From positions 1-33,209 of the forward strand of contig CAZLWX010000035.1 in the NCBI GenBank assembly GCA_964563295.1: DNA of 33,209 nt. The letters are read 5' to 3'. Shown in pieces: positions 6,641 to 15,192 of this stretch. Every line of letters begins with the position of its first letter. The first letter of the stretch is position 1. The DNA is from Chryseosolibacter sp964563295 (GTDB lineage Bacteria; Bacteroidota; Bacteroidia; Cytophagales; Cyclobacteriaceae). The position numbers and the translations under genes were made by a program. The notes beneath the pieces are model-generated. The model saw only the letters and a program-made list of their open reading frames with translations. It was not told the DNA's origin and searched no databases.

Positions 6641-9600
6641 ATGAAACACAGGAATGTTTTTTCTTTTGGACTATTAAGCATCAGTGCTGTTGCGGTATGT
6701 CTGACGGTTACACGGTGCGGTAATAGTCCCGCCGACAAGCGGATTAAAGAGCTGGAACCTGCAAGAGCTGCAGCGATGGCGAAGGACATAGAAAACACTG
6801 TTGCGATAGAACTTGCCGATAGCCTTGAGATGACCCTGTGGGGTGTCGACTCCCTTGTAGCAGACCCGATCTCGATCGACATTGATGACCAGGGCAGGTT
6901 GTATTATACAAGGACCAATCGCCAGAAGAATTCTGAATTTGATATCCGTGGCCACCAGGACTGGGAAATCGGTTCCATACGGCTACAGTCCATTGAGGAC
7001 AAGCGCGCATTTCTCAAGGATGTGTTGTCGCCGGCCAATAGCGACAAGAATGAATGGCTCACTGACCTTAATGGCGATGGTTCACACGACTGGAAAGATA
7101 TGACCGTGGAGAAGGAACACGTCTACCGGATCGAAGACACGTCCGGTGACGGCGTAGCGGACCGTTCGCAACTTGTCGTGGAAGATTTCAACACAGAGGT
7201 GACTGACATCGCGGGGGCTGTGCTTTTTCATGAGGGTGACCTCTTTGTCGGCGTTGGGCCAGACATGTGGCGCATCCGCGATAATGACGGCGATGGATTG
7301 GCGGATGAAAAAACTTCCATATCCCATGGATATGGAATCCATATTGGCTTTGGCGGGCATGGCATGTCGGGCGCCGAGGTCGGCCCCGAAGGACGCATCT
7401 ATTGGCAGATTGGTGATATTGGTTTCAATGGAGTCGGCGCCGACGGGACCAAATGGGAGTACCCCAACAATGGCGTTATTGTCCGGTCAGAGCCGGATGG
7501 AAGTGGCTTTGAAGTCTTTGCCTACGGCAACCGGAATACTCACGAGTTTGTTTTCGACGAATACGGCAATCTGATCAGCGAAGACAACGATGGCGACCAT
7601 GCCGGCGAAAGCGAACGCATCGTTTACATTGTCAATGGTTCGGACACTGGCTGGCGAATCAACTGGCAATTCGGGAAATACCGCGATCCAGAGAACAACA
7701 CCTACAAAGTGTGGATGGATGAGAAAATGTACCTGCCGAGATTTGAAGGGCAGGCGGCATACATAACTCCGACGATTGCCAACTTTGTCAGCGGACCATC
7801 GGGGATGTTGTATAATCCGGGCACGGCGTTAAACAAAAAATGGAACAACACATTCTTTATTGTCGAGTTTGTCGGCAACCCGGCTCGATCGGGAATTCAT
7901 GCTTTTAAATTAAAACCCAAGGGTGCTTCGTTCGAACTTGGCGAGCACGAGATGATCATGAGCGGCGTTCTGGCCACAGGCATAGACTTCGGTCCCGATG
8001 GAGCCATGTACGTTGCCGATTGGCTCGAGGGGTGGAACACAAAGGATCACGGTCGCATTTGGAAGCTGGATGTACCCGGCGCGGCGGCTTCTCAACGCCG
8101 CATCGAAACAAAGACTTTACTGGGCGATGACTTCTCAGACTATGATACAGAGCGGTTGAGCAGTCTACTCAGACACGATGATATGCGAGTCCGGCAAAAA
8201 GCTCAGTTCGAACTGGCCAGGCGCGGCGAAGAAGGACTTGCTGAGTTCGCGAAAGCAATTGCACAAAAGGATCATCAGCTTGCGCGTGTGCATGGTATTT
8301 GGGGAATCAGCCAGTTCGCACGGAGGCAAGTCGATCATGCATCGTTGCTTGTGCCGCTACTCTCCGATGCTGACCCGGAGATACGAGCCCAGGCAGCGAA
8401 GTGGATCGGCGACGTGCGCTACAAGGATGCTGCTGAAAATCTGGTCTCCCTTCTGAAAGACGAATACCCCCGGGCGCGATTCTTTGCTGCCGAAGCGCTC
8501 GGAAGGATCGCTTATAAACCTGCAGTTGATCCCATCATTGAGATGCTTAGAGCCGAAGACGACCGGGATGCGTTCATCCGGCATGCAGGAAGTCTTGCCC
8601 TCGCCCGAATTGGAAATGCCGACCGGGTCGTGGCCCTGGCCAATGACGAGAGTCGTGCTGTCAGGATCGCGGCTGTTGTAGCGTTGCGCCGAATGAAGGA
8701 GCCGCGTATTACCGCCTTCCTGAACGACAAAGACGAATTTATCGTCACAGAAACAGCCCGCGCTATCAATGACGACTTGTCCATCGAGCCGGCACTGCCA
8801 GCATTGGGCGACCTGCTCATGACGACGCGATTCAGCAATGAAGCGCTGCTGCGTCGTGCGATCAACGCGAACCTTCGCTTGGGTACCGATAAAGCGATGG
8901 AAAATCTCCTCGCATACGCGGAGAAGACTTCAGCACCGGTGGCCATGAGGGTGGAGGCGCTGGATGCACTCAGTACCTGGGCGAAGCCATCAGTTCTCGA
9001 TCGTGTCGACGGCCGTTATCGCGGTGCCATCGAACGCGACCCAACTCACGTGAATGTCAGCGCCACACCTGCATTGTTGCGAATCGCCAGTAGTCGGGAA
9101 CAAGCATTGAGGCTACATGCGATAAAGGCAATTGGCAAGATGAAGATCACTGAAGGTGAGAAGGTACTTTTCACCCATTTAAGGTCGGATCCAAATTCCG
9201 AGGTGCGTGAAGAGTCGCTTCACGCGCTGGCAAAAATAGAAAGCGGTAATATAGACAATGCCATACAACAAGCCTTAAGTGATGGCGCGAAGAACGTCCG
9301 AATCGCTGGTCTCGACTTGCTTGCCACGATGAGTATTCCGGAGCCGCTGATGGTATCGCTGCTGGAGAAAGCAATCACCTCCGGAACTACAGAGGAACAA
9401 CAGGCGGCGTTGCTTACGCTTGGTCACGTATCCATCAATGCTTCAGGGAACGTTTTTCAGCGATTACTGGAAAAGTTGGAGAAGGGCACGCTGCCATTAG
9501 CCATACACCTGGAGCTCGCTGAGGCGATTGAGAGCACAGGCTCCGATGACCTCCGCGCCCGTTATCAGAAGACTAGCGCCGAGTCCGGCCCGGATTCCCT

Positions 9601-10045
9601 TCTCGCCGCTTATCAGACTACACTTGCCGGAGGAAATCCGGCAAGGGGAAGGGAGATATTCTGGAATCATCAAACGGCCCAATGTACGCGTTGCCATTCC
9701 TTCAACGATTATGGAGGAAATGCCGGACCCGCCCTCGACGGCGTTGGAACGCGAATGCCAAAGGAAACATTACTCGAATCACTCATCAATCCGAGTGCAC
9801 GAATCGCTCCTGGATTTGGTACCGTCGCACTGGAGTTGGTAAATGGCCATAGAGTGAGTGGAATATTGCTCGAAGAAACAACCTCCAGCCTGCGCCTCAG
9901 GCCTGGTGAAAAGCCCGACACGGTTGTCAAAAAGTCAGACGTTGCCAGGAGAACAATGGGAGGATCAAGCATGCCTCCGATGCATCTCCTATTAACGAAA
10001 CGCGAGATCAGGGACCTGATCAGTTTCCTCAAGGAGCTTAAATGA
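6641..10045 (+). CDS. Secreted PVC-type beta-propeller / HEAT-repeat / cytochrome c protein
   Basis: 1134 residues from the ATG at 6641. An in-frame ATG at 6608 would add 11 residues and put non-signal sequence before the leader. The signal peptide ends near VTRCGN, so it may be a lipoprotein although the lipobox is poor. Residues about 40-480 form a propeller of the membrane-bound dehydrogenase / PVC-type family (GFGGHGMSGAEVGPEGRIYW; YGNRNTHEFVFDEYGN). They include Asp/Gly-rich, calcium-binding-like loops (DLNGDG, DTSGDGVAD, DNDGDGLAD, DNDGDH). Residues about 500-980 are HEAT-like helical repeats. The C-terminus is a cytochrome c domain with C1015-T-R-C-H1019 and a GPALDGVG segment. It likely oxidises an unknown sugar- or alcohol-type substrate outside the inner membrane and passes electrons to heme. 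Such proteins are abundant in Planctomycetes and also found in Bacteroidota. Transcribed alone or with the gene at 10380. Confidence 0.85.
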   Translation: MKHRNVFSFGLLSISAVAVCLTVTRCGNSPADKRIKELEPARAAAMAKDIENTVAIELADSLEMTLWGVDSLVADPISIDIDDQGRLYYTRTNRQKNSEFDIRGHQDWEIGSIRLQSIEDKRAFLKDVLSPANSDKNEWLTDLNGDGSHDWKDMTVEKEHVYRIEDTSGDGVADRSQLVVEDFNTEVTDIAGAVLFHEGDLFVGVGPDMWRIRDNDGDGLADEKTSISHGYGIHIGFGGHGMSGAEVGPEGRIYWQIGDIGFNGVGADGTKWEYPNNGVIVRSEPDGSGFEVFAYGNRNTHEFVFDEYGNLISEDNDGDHAGESERIVYIVNGSDTGWRINWQFGKYRDPENNTYKVWMDEKMYLPRFEGQAAYITPTIANFVSGPSGMLYNPGTALNKKWNNTFFIVEFVGNPARSGIHAFKLKPKGASFELGEHEMIMSGVLATGIDFGPDGAMYVADWLEGWNTKDHGRIWKLDVPGAAASQRRIETKTLLGDDFSDYDTERLSSLLRHDDMRVRQKAQFELARRGEEGLAEFAKAIAQKDHQLARVHGIWGISQFARRQVDHASLLVPLLSDADPEIRAQAAKWIGDVRYKDAAENLVSLLKDEYPRARFFAAEALGRIAYKPAVDPIIEMLRAEDDRDAFIRHAGSLALARIGNADRVVALANDESRAVRIAAVVALRRMKEPRITAFLNDKDEFIVTETARAINDDLSIEPALPALGDLLMTTRFSNEALLRRAINANLRLGTDKAMENLLAYAEKTSAPVAMRVEALDALSTWAKPSVLDRVDGRYRGAIERDPTHVNVSATPALLRIASSREQALRLHAIKAIGKMKITEGEKVLFTHLRSDPNSEVREESLHALAKIESGNIDNAIQQALSDGAKNVRIAGLDLLATMSIPEPLMVSLLEKAITSGTTEEQQAALLTLGHVSINASGNVFQRLLEKLEKGTLPLAIHLELAEAIESTGSDDLRARYQKTSAESGPDSLLAAYQTTLAGGNPARGREIFWNHQTAQCTRCHSFNDYGGNAGPALDGVGTRMPKETLLESLINPSARIAPGFGTVALELVNGHRVSGILLEETTSSLRLRPGEKPDTVVKKSDVARRTMGGSSMPPMHLLLTKREIRDLISFLKELK

Positions 10046-10379
10046 CCGTTGACAAGTCTTCGTTCGCAACGAAGAGCGAGCAGTTATGCCTTTCCGTCCA
10101 GGCCCGCCGTGTACGCCGTGCCTGACCTCCGAAGTTTAGCGTGGGCGCGCGGGCGAGAGAACGTAGGAGGGTTCGCTGTGTTCGCTGTGACCTGGCATTT
10201 TGAGCCTCTCTCAATCGACAAGCGTTATCGGTGACGCTCTGCCCGACTCGCCACACAGCACAAACGGAACCGGAACCCCGAACGCAGAACCTGGAACTAC
10301 GAACTGGATGCAGTTGGAAGCTACCCCTTAAAACCGCTATCTTCATTATAACATTCGCTCCACTTAACAATCTTCGCCT
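10046..10379. other. Intergenic region, 334 bp, hairpin and GC-rich stretch
   Basis: CTTCGTT-CGC-AACGAAG at 10058-10074 is a perfect 7-3-7 hairpin 12 bp after the previous stop codon. Without a T-run it is at best a weak terminator or mRNA 3' stabiliser. A GC-rich stretch follows (10100-10170), then a heptamer array. No convincing gene is present: the open frames on both strands here are short and compositionally non-coding. Confidence 0.5.
10267..10307. repeat. Period-7 array, unit GAACNNN
   Basis: GAAC starts at 10267, 10273, 10280, 10287, 10294 and 10301: one 6-bp step followed by four exact 7-bp steps. The unit GAACCTG is the reverse complement of a rotation of the AGGTTCC unit found at 16174-16222. 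Confidence 0.8.
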
Positions 10380-12545
10380 ATGAAACCAGTCATGTCTCAG
10401 CAAGTCTGTACAACCCGGAGCACCGTCATCGTCGTTGTACTTATTCTAATAGCTGGTGGGTCGTGCACCACTTCACGAGAATCGATTGCCCTCGATGCGG
10501 ATGATATTGCAGGCGTCGTCGAAGGACCCGACGGCCCGGAAGCGGGAGTATGGGTGATTGCCGAGACGCATGATCTCCCAACGCGCTATGCCAAGATCGT
10601 TGTTACCGACGAACAGGGGCGTTATTTGATCCCGGATTTACCCGACGCCAACTACGCGGTTTGGGTTAGGGGTTATGGATTGGTCGATTCACCGAAAAAG
10701 TCTGCCAGGCCTGGTGAGGAACTTGATCTTGAAGCAGTCGCAGCACCAACGCCCCAGGCTGCCGCCGAATATTTTCCGGCTGGATACTGGTTCTCCCTGC
10801 TTGAAGTTCCTGGCAAAAGTAAATTTCCCGGTACCGGTACCAACGGATTGTCGGAGAACGTGAAGAATCAGGCGCAACTACTCAGGAATATCAAGTCCGG
10901 GAATTGCCTGGCATGCCACGCGCTTGGCACCCCCGGGACTCGTAAGTTTCAGGAATCGATGGGCAAGTTCAATACCTCGGTGGAAGCATGGGAACGTCGA
11001 CTACAGTCGGGACAGGCCGGTGGAAACATGATTTCCATCGTGCACGGATTGGGAAAGGAAGAAGTGCTCAAGATGCTCGCCGACTGGACGGATCGTATTG
11101 CTGACGGCGAGATACCCGAGTCGCCACCGCGCCCCGCTGGTGTCGAGCGCAACGTCGTGATCACGCAGTGGGACTGGGCTGACCCGAAAGCTTACTTGCA
11201 CGATGTTGTCTCGACCGACCGGAGAAATCCGACGGTCAATGCCAATGGACGGCTCTATGGCTCGCTGGAGGCCAGCGCCGACTACCTCCCTGTGCTCGAC
11301 CCCATCGCGAATGACACCAGCCGCGTACCCCTTAACGTGCTTGATCCGGCAACCCAGCCCGCGACCGGGCCCAACATGTTACAACCCTCGCCCTATTGGG
11401 GAACAGAACCTATCTGGACAAGCAAGACTAATGTTCACAATCCTATGATCGACGGTGATGGACGTGTGTGGATCACAGCGGTAGTGCGCCCGCCCGAGAA
11501 TCCGAACTTTTGTAGAATGGGATCCAGCCATCCATCCGCAAAAGTATTTCCGCTGGATCGATCTTACCGTCACCTTGGCATGTATGACCCCCGCACCGAC
11601 AAGTACACACCCATCAACACGTGTTTCAGTACGCATCACCTGATGTTTGCTGAGGACGAGAACAACACATTATGGACAAGCGGTGGCGGACCGGTGGTTG
11701 GTTGGTTCAATACAAAAACGTATATGGAAACAGGCGACGAGAAGGCCGCACAGGGATGGGCACCATTGATACTCGACACCAATGGCAACGGGCGGCGCGA
11801 TGACTACACGGAGCCCGACCAACCGGTCAACCCGAAGAAGGACAAACGACTTGGACGCGGACTCTATGCAGTATCTCCTGCGGCTGATGGATCCGTGTGG
11901 GGTTCGTCGCTTGGATATCCAGGCGGGATCATTCGCCTTGAACCAGGGCCGGATCCAACGAATACGGCGCTGGTTGAGTATTATGAACCACCGCTCGATG
12001 AATCCGGAGAGCCGGTCGAAGGTTTTTCTCCACGCGGTATGGACGTCGATCGCAATGGCGTGGCGTGGGTGGCGATGGCTAGCGGACATCTCGCCAGCTT
12101 CGATCGTCGCAAATGCAAGGGACCGCTGAACGGCCCGAACGCAACTGGCCAGCATTGTCCGGAGGGGTGGACTTTTTACACCGAACCCCTTCCACAGATG
12201 AAGGGGGTGGAGTATTCCGGCAGCGCGGAGTCGAGTTATTATACCTGGGTAGACCAGTTTGATGCCCTCGGCCTGGGAGAAAATGTTCCAATCAATACCG
12301 GCAATGAGTCGGAAGCTTTGCTGGCGCTGAAAGATGGGGAATGGGTTAAATTGCGTGTACCCTACCCGTTAGGGTTTTATACGAAGTGGATGGATGGGCG
12401 AATCGATGATCCCAATGGTGGCTGGAAGGGGCGGGGACTTTGGGCTACGATCAGCACACGCGCGCCGTTCCATATGGAAGGAGGGAAGGGCACGACCTCC
12501 AAAGTGTTTAAATTTCAACTGAGGCCTGACCCGCTGGCGAAATAA
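10380..12545 (+). CDS. Lipoprotein with carboxypeptidase-regulatory-like domain, c-type heme motif and lyase-like beta-propeller
   Basis: 721 residues; ATG at 10392 is an alternative start. The hydrophobic leader ends in GGSC (lipoprotein). Residues about 40-115 are a CarboxypepD_reg-like domain (IAGVVEGPDGPEAGVWVIAE; YLIPDLPDANYAVWVRGYG). A c-type heme site C176-L-A-C-H180 follows. The remainder (about 255-715) is a propeller resembling the virginiamycin B lyase-like family, with repeats such as GDGRVWITA, DGSVWGSS and DRNGVAWVAMASGHLASFDRR. The sequence ends in FKFQLRPDPLA, which I recall as a typical family end. It probably acts outside the inner membrane as a redox or sugar/polyphenol-acting protein; the substrate is not evident. 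It shares orientation and the heme theme with the preceding gene but is separated by 334 bp, so it probably has its own promoter. Confidence 0.75.
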   Translation: MKPVMSQQVCTTRSTVIVVVLILIAGGSCTTSRESIALDADDIAGVVEGPDGPEAGVWVIAETHDLPTRYAKIVVTDEQGRYLIPDLPDANYAVWVRGYGLVDSPKKSARPGEELDLEAVAAPTPQAAAEYFPAGYWFSLLEVPGKSKFPGTGTNGLSENVKNQAQLLRNIKSGNCLACHALGTPGTRKFQESMGKFNTSVEAWERRLQSGQAGGNMISIVHGLGKEEVLKMLADWTDRIADGEIPESPPRPAGVERNVVITQWDWADPKAYLHDVVSTDRRNPTVNANGRLYGSLEASADYLPVLDPIANDTSRVPLNVLDPATQPATGPNMLQPSPYWGTEPIWTSKTNVHNPMIDGDGRVWITAVVRPPENPNFCRMGSSHPSAKVFPLDRSYRHLGMYDPRTDKYTPINTCFSTHHLMFAEDENNTLWTSGGGPVVGWFNTKTYMETGDEKAAQGWAPLILDTNGNGRRDDYTEPDQPVNPKKDKRLGRGLYAVSPAADGSVWGSSLGYPGGIIRLEPGPDPTNTALVEYYEPPLDESGEPVEGFSPRGMDVDRNGVAWVAMASGHLASFDRRKCKGPLNGPNATGQHCPEGWTFYTEPLPQMKGVEYSGSAESSYYTWVDQFDALGLGENVPINTGNESEALLALKDGEWVKLRVPYPLGFYTKWMDGRIDDPNGGWKGRGLWATISTRAPFHMEGGKGTTSKVFKFQLRPDPLAK

Positions 12546-13051
12546 CGGAGACTGGTTGGACGAATATTGAATTCGGAGCCCGGAAATAGTCATCAACTCC
12601 CTGGACACGGGTGGCACAAAACTTCAGTTCGAGTCCGCCACTGCCCGGCGCCCCTCCTGCGCCGCCTCCCATTGGCGGGCCGGGCTGCCGGACTGCCGGC
12701 GACTTACACCGTCTTTGTCGAGTAATACACCACACTGATTACTGAGTCACTCGAAGGCACTGCACGATCCAGCCATGGACCATGGACTGGACTCCCACCA
12801 ACGATAACACCTCAGCACCACTCGAGGGCCATCCGCACGCCCTCGCATCCTAAAGGGACCCATCGCGCCAAGAATATTAAAATTACCAATTACAAACCTG
12901 GATTTACCCCAGCACCACCTGAACACCCGAACACTTGAATACTCTCTCGCAATAAAGAGATATTTGCCGGAAAAAGATTTTTTCCCAAGGCAACCCAACC
13001 ACCCTTCCCGTTGTATAGTCTTAAGTAAGCCATAAACAAAACCTGAAGACT
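12546..13051. other. Intergenic region, 506 bp, with a GC-rich patch and a period-8 triplet
   Basis: A GC-rich patch (about 12635-12705) contains an inverted repeat GCCCGGC (12643-12649) / GCCGGGC (12679-12685). Read on the minus strand this patch gives a Gly/Pro-rich peptide in an open frame from 12735 to 12508, which I do not accept as a gene. GAA starts at 12921, 12929 and 12937, an 8-bp period, unlike the 7-bp arrays elsewhere. A near-match to the -7 box (ATATTTG, 12960-12966) lies 86 bp before the CHRD gene. Confidence 0.4.
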
Positions 13052-14260
13052 ATGAAAAATTACATCACTCGACTGCTAACCCTGCTACTGCTATCGAGCT
13101 TCGTAATCTATTTCGTTGCCTGCGACGACGAGGATGATGGTCCACAGCTCACCGGCGAAAGTCAAACTTATGAGCTTTCGTCCGTGTCAAACCCGGCGAT
13201 CAGCGGAACGGTCACATTTGCTAAACGCTCCGACAGTAAGACCGTGATCACCGTCAACCTGAATGGTACCCAATCCGGCGGTGATCACCCTGCCCATATC
13301 CATGCGAACACGGCGGCTGAGGGAGGTGGAATTGTGCTTGACCTCACCAACGTCGATGGTGCCACAGGGGAAAGTGAAACCGTCGTCGACGCCTTGAACG
13401 ACGATACTCCCCTCACATACGAGCAGCTTCTCGAGTTCGACGGCTACGTCAACGTGCATGAAAGTTCCGCGAATCTCGGAACTCTCATAGCCCAGGGCGA
13501 CATCGGGCAGAATGCGCTTACTGACGACACTGAAACCTATACGCTGTCATCGGTTTCGAATCCAGCTATCAGCGGAACGGCTACGTTTACACGGAGACAG
13601 AATGACGAAACCCAGGTTATCGTTCAGTTGACGGGAACCAGCGAGGGCGGCGACCATCCTTCTCATATCCATGCCAACAGCGCCGCCGCGGGTGGTGGAA
13701 TCGTGATCGATCTCTCGAATGTCAGTGGTGCTACGGGTATCGGAAAGACAAATGTAACCCGGACCAATGATGGTACAACGCTTACGTATGCCGACCTCAT
13801 TGACTTCGATGGATATATCAACGTACACATGTCAGCTGACAATCTCGGTACCCTCATTGCGCAGGGTGACATCGGCCAGAATCAGTTGACCGGCGAGACA
13901 AAGGTATACGCCTTGAATGAACTTGGCGATTCGGGAGTGAGTGGTACTGCAACCTTCGCCCGTCGCAAAAACAATACGACGCTCGTCACAATAAGTCTGG
14001 ATGGAACACAGGCGGGCGATACGCACCCTTCACATATTCATGCGAACGATGCCGCAACGGGTGGACCCATCGTCCTGGATTTCAAAAGCATCGATGGTGG
14101 AACGGGGCTGAGTGTGAATCAGATCGCTGCTATGAAGGATGGCACGCCCATCACCTACGCGGAGCTTCTCGAGTTTGACGGCTACATCAATGTGCACTTG
14201 AGCCCGACCCAGCTGGGCACCCTTATCGCCCAGGGCAACATAGGTTCAAATGCAGAATAG
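13052..14260 (+). CDS. Lipoprotein with three CHRD domains
   Basis: 402 residues. The signal peptide ends in F-V-A-C24, followed by the acidic DDEDDG, pointing to an outer-membrane lipoprotein. The rest is three tandem CHRD (chordin-type) domains starting at Leu33, Leu156 and Leu279, each exactly 123 residues (369 bp). Each has HP(A/S)HIHAN, a Gly-rich IVLD or IVID strand, FDGY(V/I)NVH and GTLIAQG(D/N)IG. The conserved His residues (HIHAN, NVH) could bind metal, as is suspected for the family, whose role in bacteria is not established. Repeats 1 and 2 are most alike (both contain SNPAISGT), suggesting the newest duplication. A strong terminator follows 89 bp after the stop codon, so this is probably a single-gene transcript. 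Confidence 0.9.
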   Translation: MKNYITRLLTLLLLSSFVIYFVACDDEDDGPQLTGESQTYELSSVSNPAISGTVTFAKRSDSKTVITVNLNGTQSGGDHPAHIHANTAAEGGGIVLDLTNVDGATGESETVVDALNDDTPLTYEQLLEFDGYVNVHESSANLGTLIAQGDIGQNALTDDTETYTLSSVSNPAISGTATFTRRQNDETQVIVQLTGTSEGGDHPSHIHANSAAAGGGIVIDLSNVSGATGIGKTNVTRTNDGTTLTYADLIDFDGYINVHMSADNLGTLIAQGDIGQNQLTGETKVYALNELGDSGVSGTATFARRKNNTTLVTISLDGTQAGDTHPSHIHANDAATGGPIVLDFKSIDGGTGLSVNQIAAMKDGTPITYAELLEFDGYINVHLSPTQLGTLIAQGNIGSNAE

Positions 14261-14319
14261 AACTTCAAACCAACCTTGAAACTTTCAACCTTCAAACTAC
14301 AAACTACGAACTACGAACT
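14261..14319. repeat. Period-7 array, unit AACTACG-like
   Basis: AAC trinucleotides recur at 14261, 14268, 14280, 14287, 14295, 14302, 14309 and 14316, mostly 7 bp apart. The last four units (AACTACA, AACTACG, AACTACG, AACTAGA) are nearly identical. It lies in the 3' untranslated region of the CHRD gene, before its terminator. Confidence 0.75.
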
Positions 14320-14348
14320 AGATCTTGCCGGTTAGTGAACTAGGTTCC

Positions 14349-14385
14349 GAAGAGCCGTGAATACAAATCACGGTTCTTCTTTTTT
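14349..14385 (+). terminator. Intrinsic terminator after the CHRD gene
   Basis: GAAGAGCCGTGA (14349-14360), a 7-nt loop, TCACGGTTCTTC (14368-14379) with one G-U pair, then six T (14380-14385). This is a textbook rho-independent terminator. Its T-run ends only 14 bp before the next start codon, so it could also act as an attenuator for the downstream lipoprotein gene. Confidence 0.9.
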
Positions 14386-14399
14386 ATTGATCGATTGAT

Positions 14400-15185
14400 A
14401 TGAGGTTTTGGTCATTACCTTATCTTTTCATTTTGATGTTGGTGGAGGGAGGATGTGTCTACCACGCTTTGCCGGAACCCGTTGACTGTGATGACAACCC
14501 GGTCATACTGGAACTTGTTGCCGTTCAGGATACGGAATGCGGCGGTAGCGAGGGGATGATTGAGGTGCTGGCATCGGGAGGGGAAGGACCATACGTGTTC
14601 CGGCTTGGCAATGCAGGCCTGCAAGCGGAGACACAGTTTAGAGGCTTATCCGCAGGGGTTTATGAAATCACGGCCTCCGATGCAAACAACTGCATGGCGA
14701 CCATGGAAGTAACCGTCAAAAATCTCGAAGGGATGAACCTCAAGGTTGAGACAACGATCGCTGGGTGTTTCGACACTCAGGGCAAGATCACCGTTACACC
14801 AGAGGGCGGTGAACAACCAGATATGTTCAGACTCGGGAATGGCGCATTTCAGGATGAAAATGTTTTTGGCAACCTCAGTCACGGTCAATACACGGTCACT
14901 GCCCGCGACGCTTCCGGCTGCGAGGTGACACAGATAACGCGTGTGCGTTCCGGTATCAGCTTCTCCCAGAGCATCAAGCCTATCATCGAAGAGAATTGTG
15001 CAATCTCAGGTTGCCACAACGGAAGCCAATTTCCTGACTTCCGAGTTTTTAGAAACATCCAGGACAACGCATCGCGTATCAAGGATCAGGTGGTCACTCG
15101 TACCATGCCCCAGGATGGCGAACTTTCGCAGGATGAGATTGATCTGATCGTCTGCTGGGTTGACGACGGCGCGCCCAACAATTGA
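14400..15185 (+). CDS. SprB-repeat lipoprotein with C-terminal CX4CH heme-type domain
   Basis: 261 residues. A hydrophobic leader ends at VEGGC19, a probable but non-canonical lipobox (Glu at -3). Two SprB-like beta-sandwich repeats follow (about 33-113 and 114-186); each has a GGEGPYVFRLGN or GGEQPDMFRLGN segment, FxNLSxGxYxVTAxDAxGC and a terminal strand. Residues about 187-261 resemble the small cytochrome domain of Bacteroidota and Planctomycetes: FSQSIKPIIEENC200-AISG-C205-H206, then TMPQDGELSQDEIDLIVCWVDDGAP, in which the Met could be the distal heme ligand. The heme motif spacing is CX4CH instead of CXXCH. It probably sits on the cell surface or in the periplasm. Only 14 bp separate the start from the upstream terminator, so its promoter either overlaps the terminator or transcription reads through. 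It converges with the BON gene (7-bp gap). Confidence 0.75.
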   Translation: MRFWSLPYLFILMLVEGGCVYHALPEPVDCDDNPVILELVAVQDTECGGSEGMIEVLASGGEGPYVFRLGNAGLQAETQFRGLSAGVYEITASDANNCMATMEVTVKNLEGMNLKVETTIAGCFDTQGKITVTPEGGEQPDMFRLGNGAFQDENVFGNLSHGQYTVTARDASGCEVTQITRVRSGISFSQSIKPIIEENCAISGCHNGSQFPDFRVFRNIQDNASRIKDQVVTRTMPQDGELSQDEIDLIVCWVDDGAPNN

Positions 15186-15192
15186 TTTCGAT

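Noticed and set aside
8512..8946. 144-codon minus-strand open frame within the HEAT-repeat region
   Set aside because: Arg/Ser/Ala-rich shadow of the coding strand with no recognisable feature.
10049..10234. 61-codon plus-strand open frame in the spacer before 10380
   Set aside because: Short, Arg-rich, across a hairpin and a GC-rich stretch; no start context or family features.
11670..12155. 161-codon minus-strand open frame in the lyase-like gene
   Set aside because: Antisense shadow of a gene with clear domain structure.
12747..12998. 83-codon minus-strand open frame upstream of the CHRD gene
   Set aside because: Composition not coding-like and no recognisable motif; probably chance.
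13148..14257. Direct DNA repeats as a possible mobile element
   Set aside because: The 369-bp repeats are in frame and encode CHRD domains, so they are protein domain duplications.
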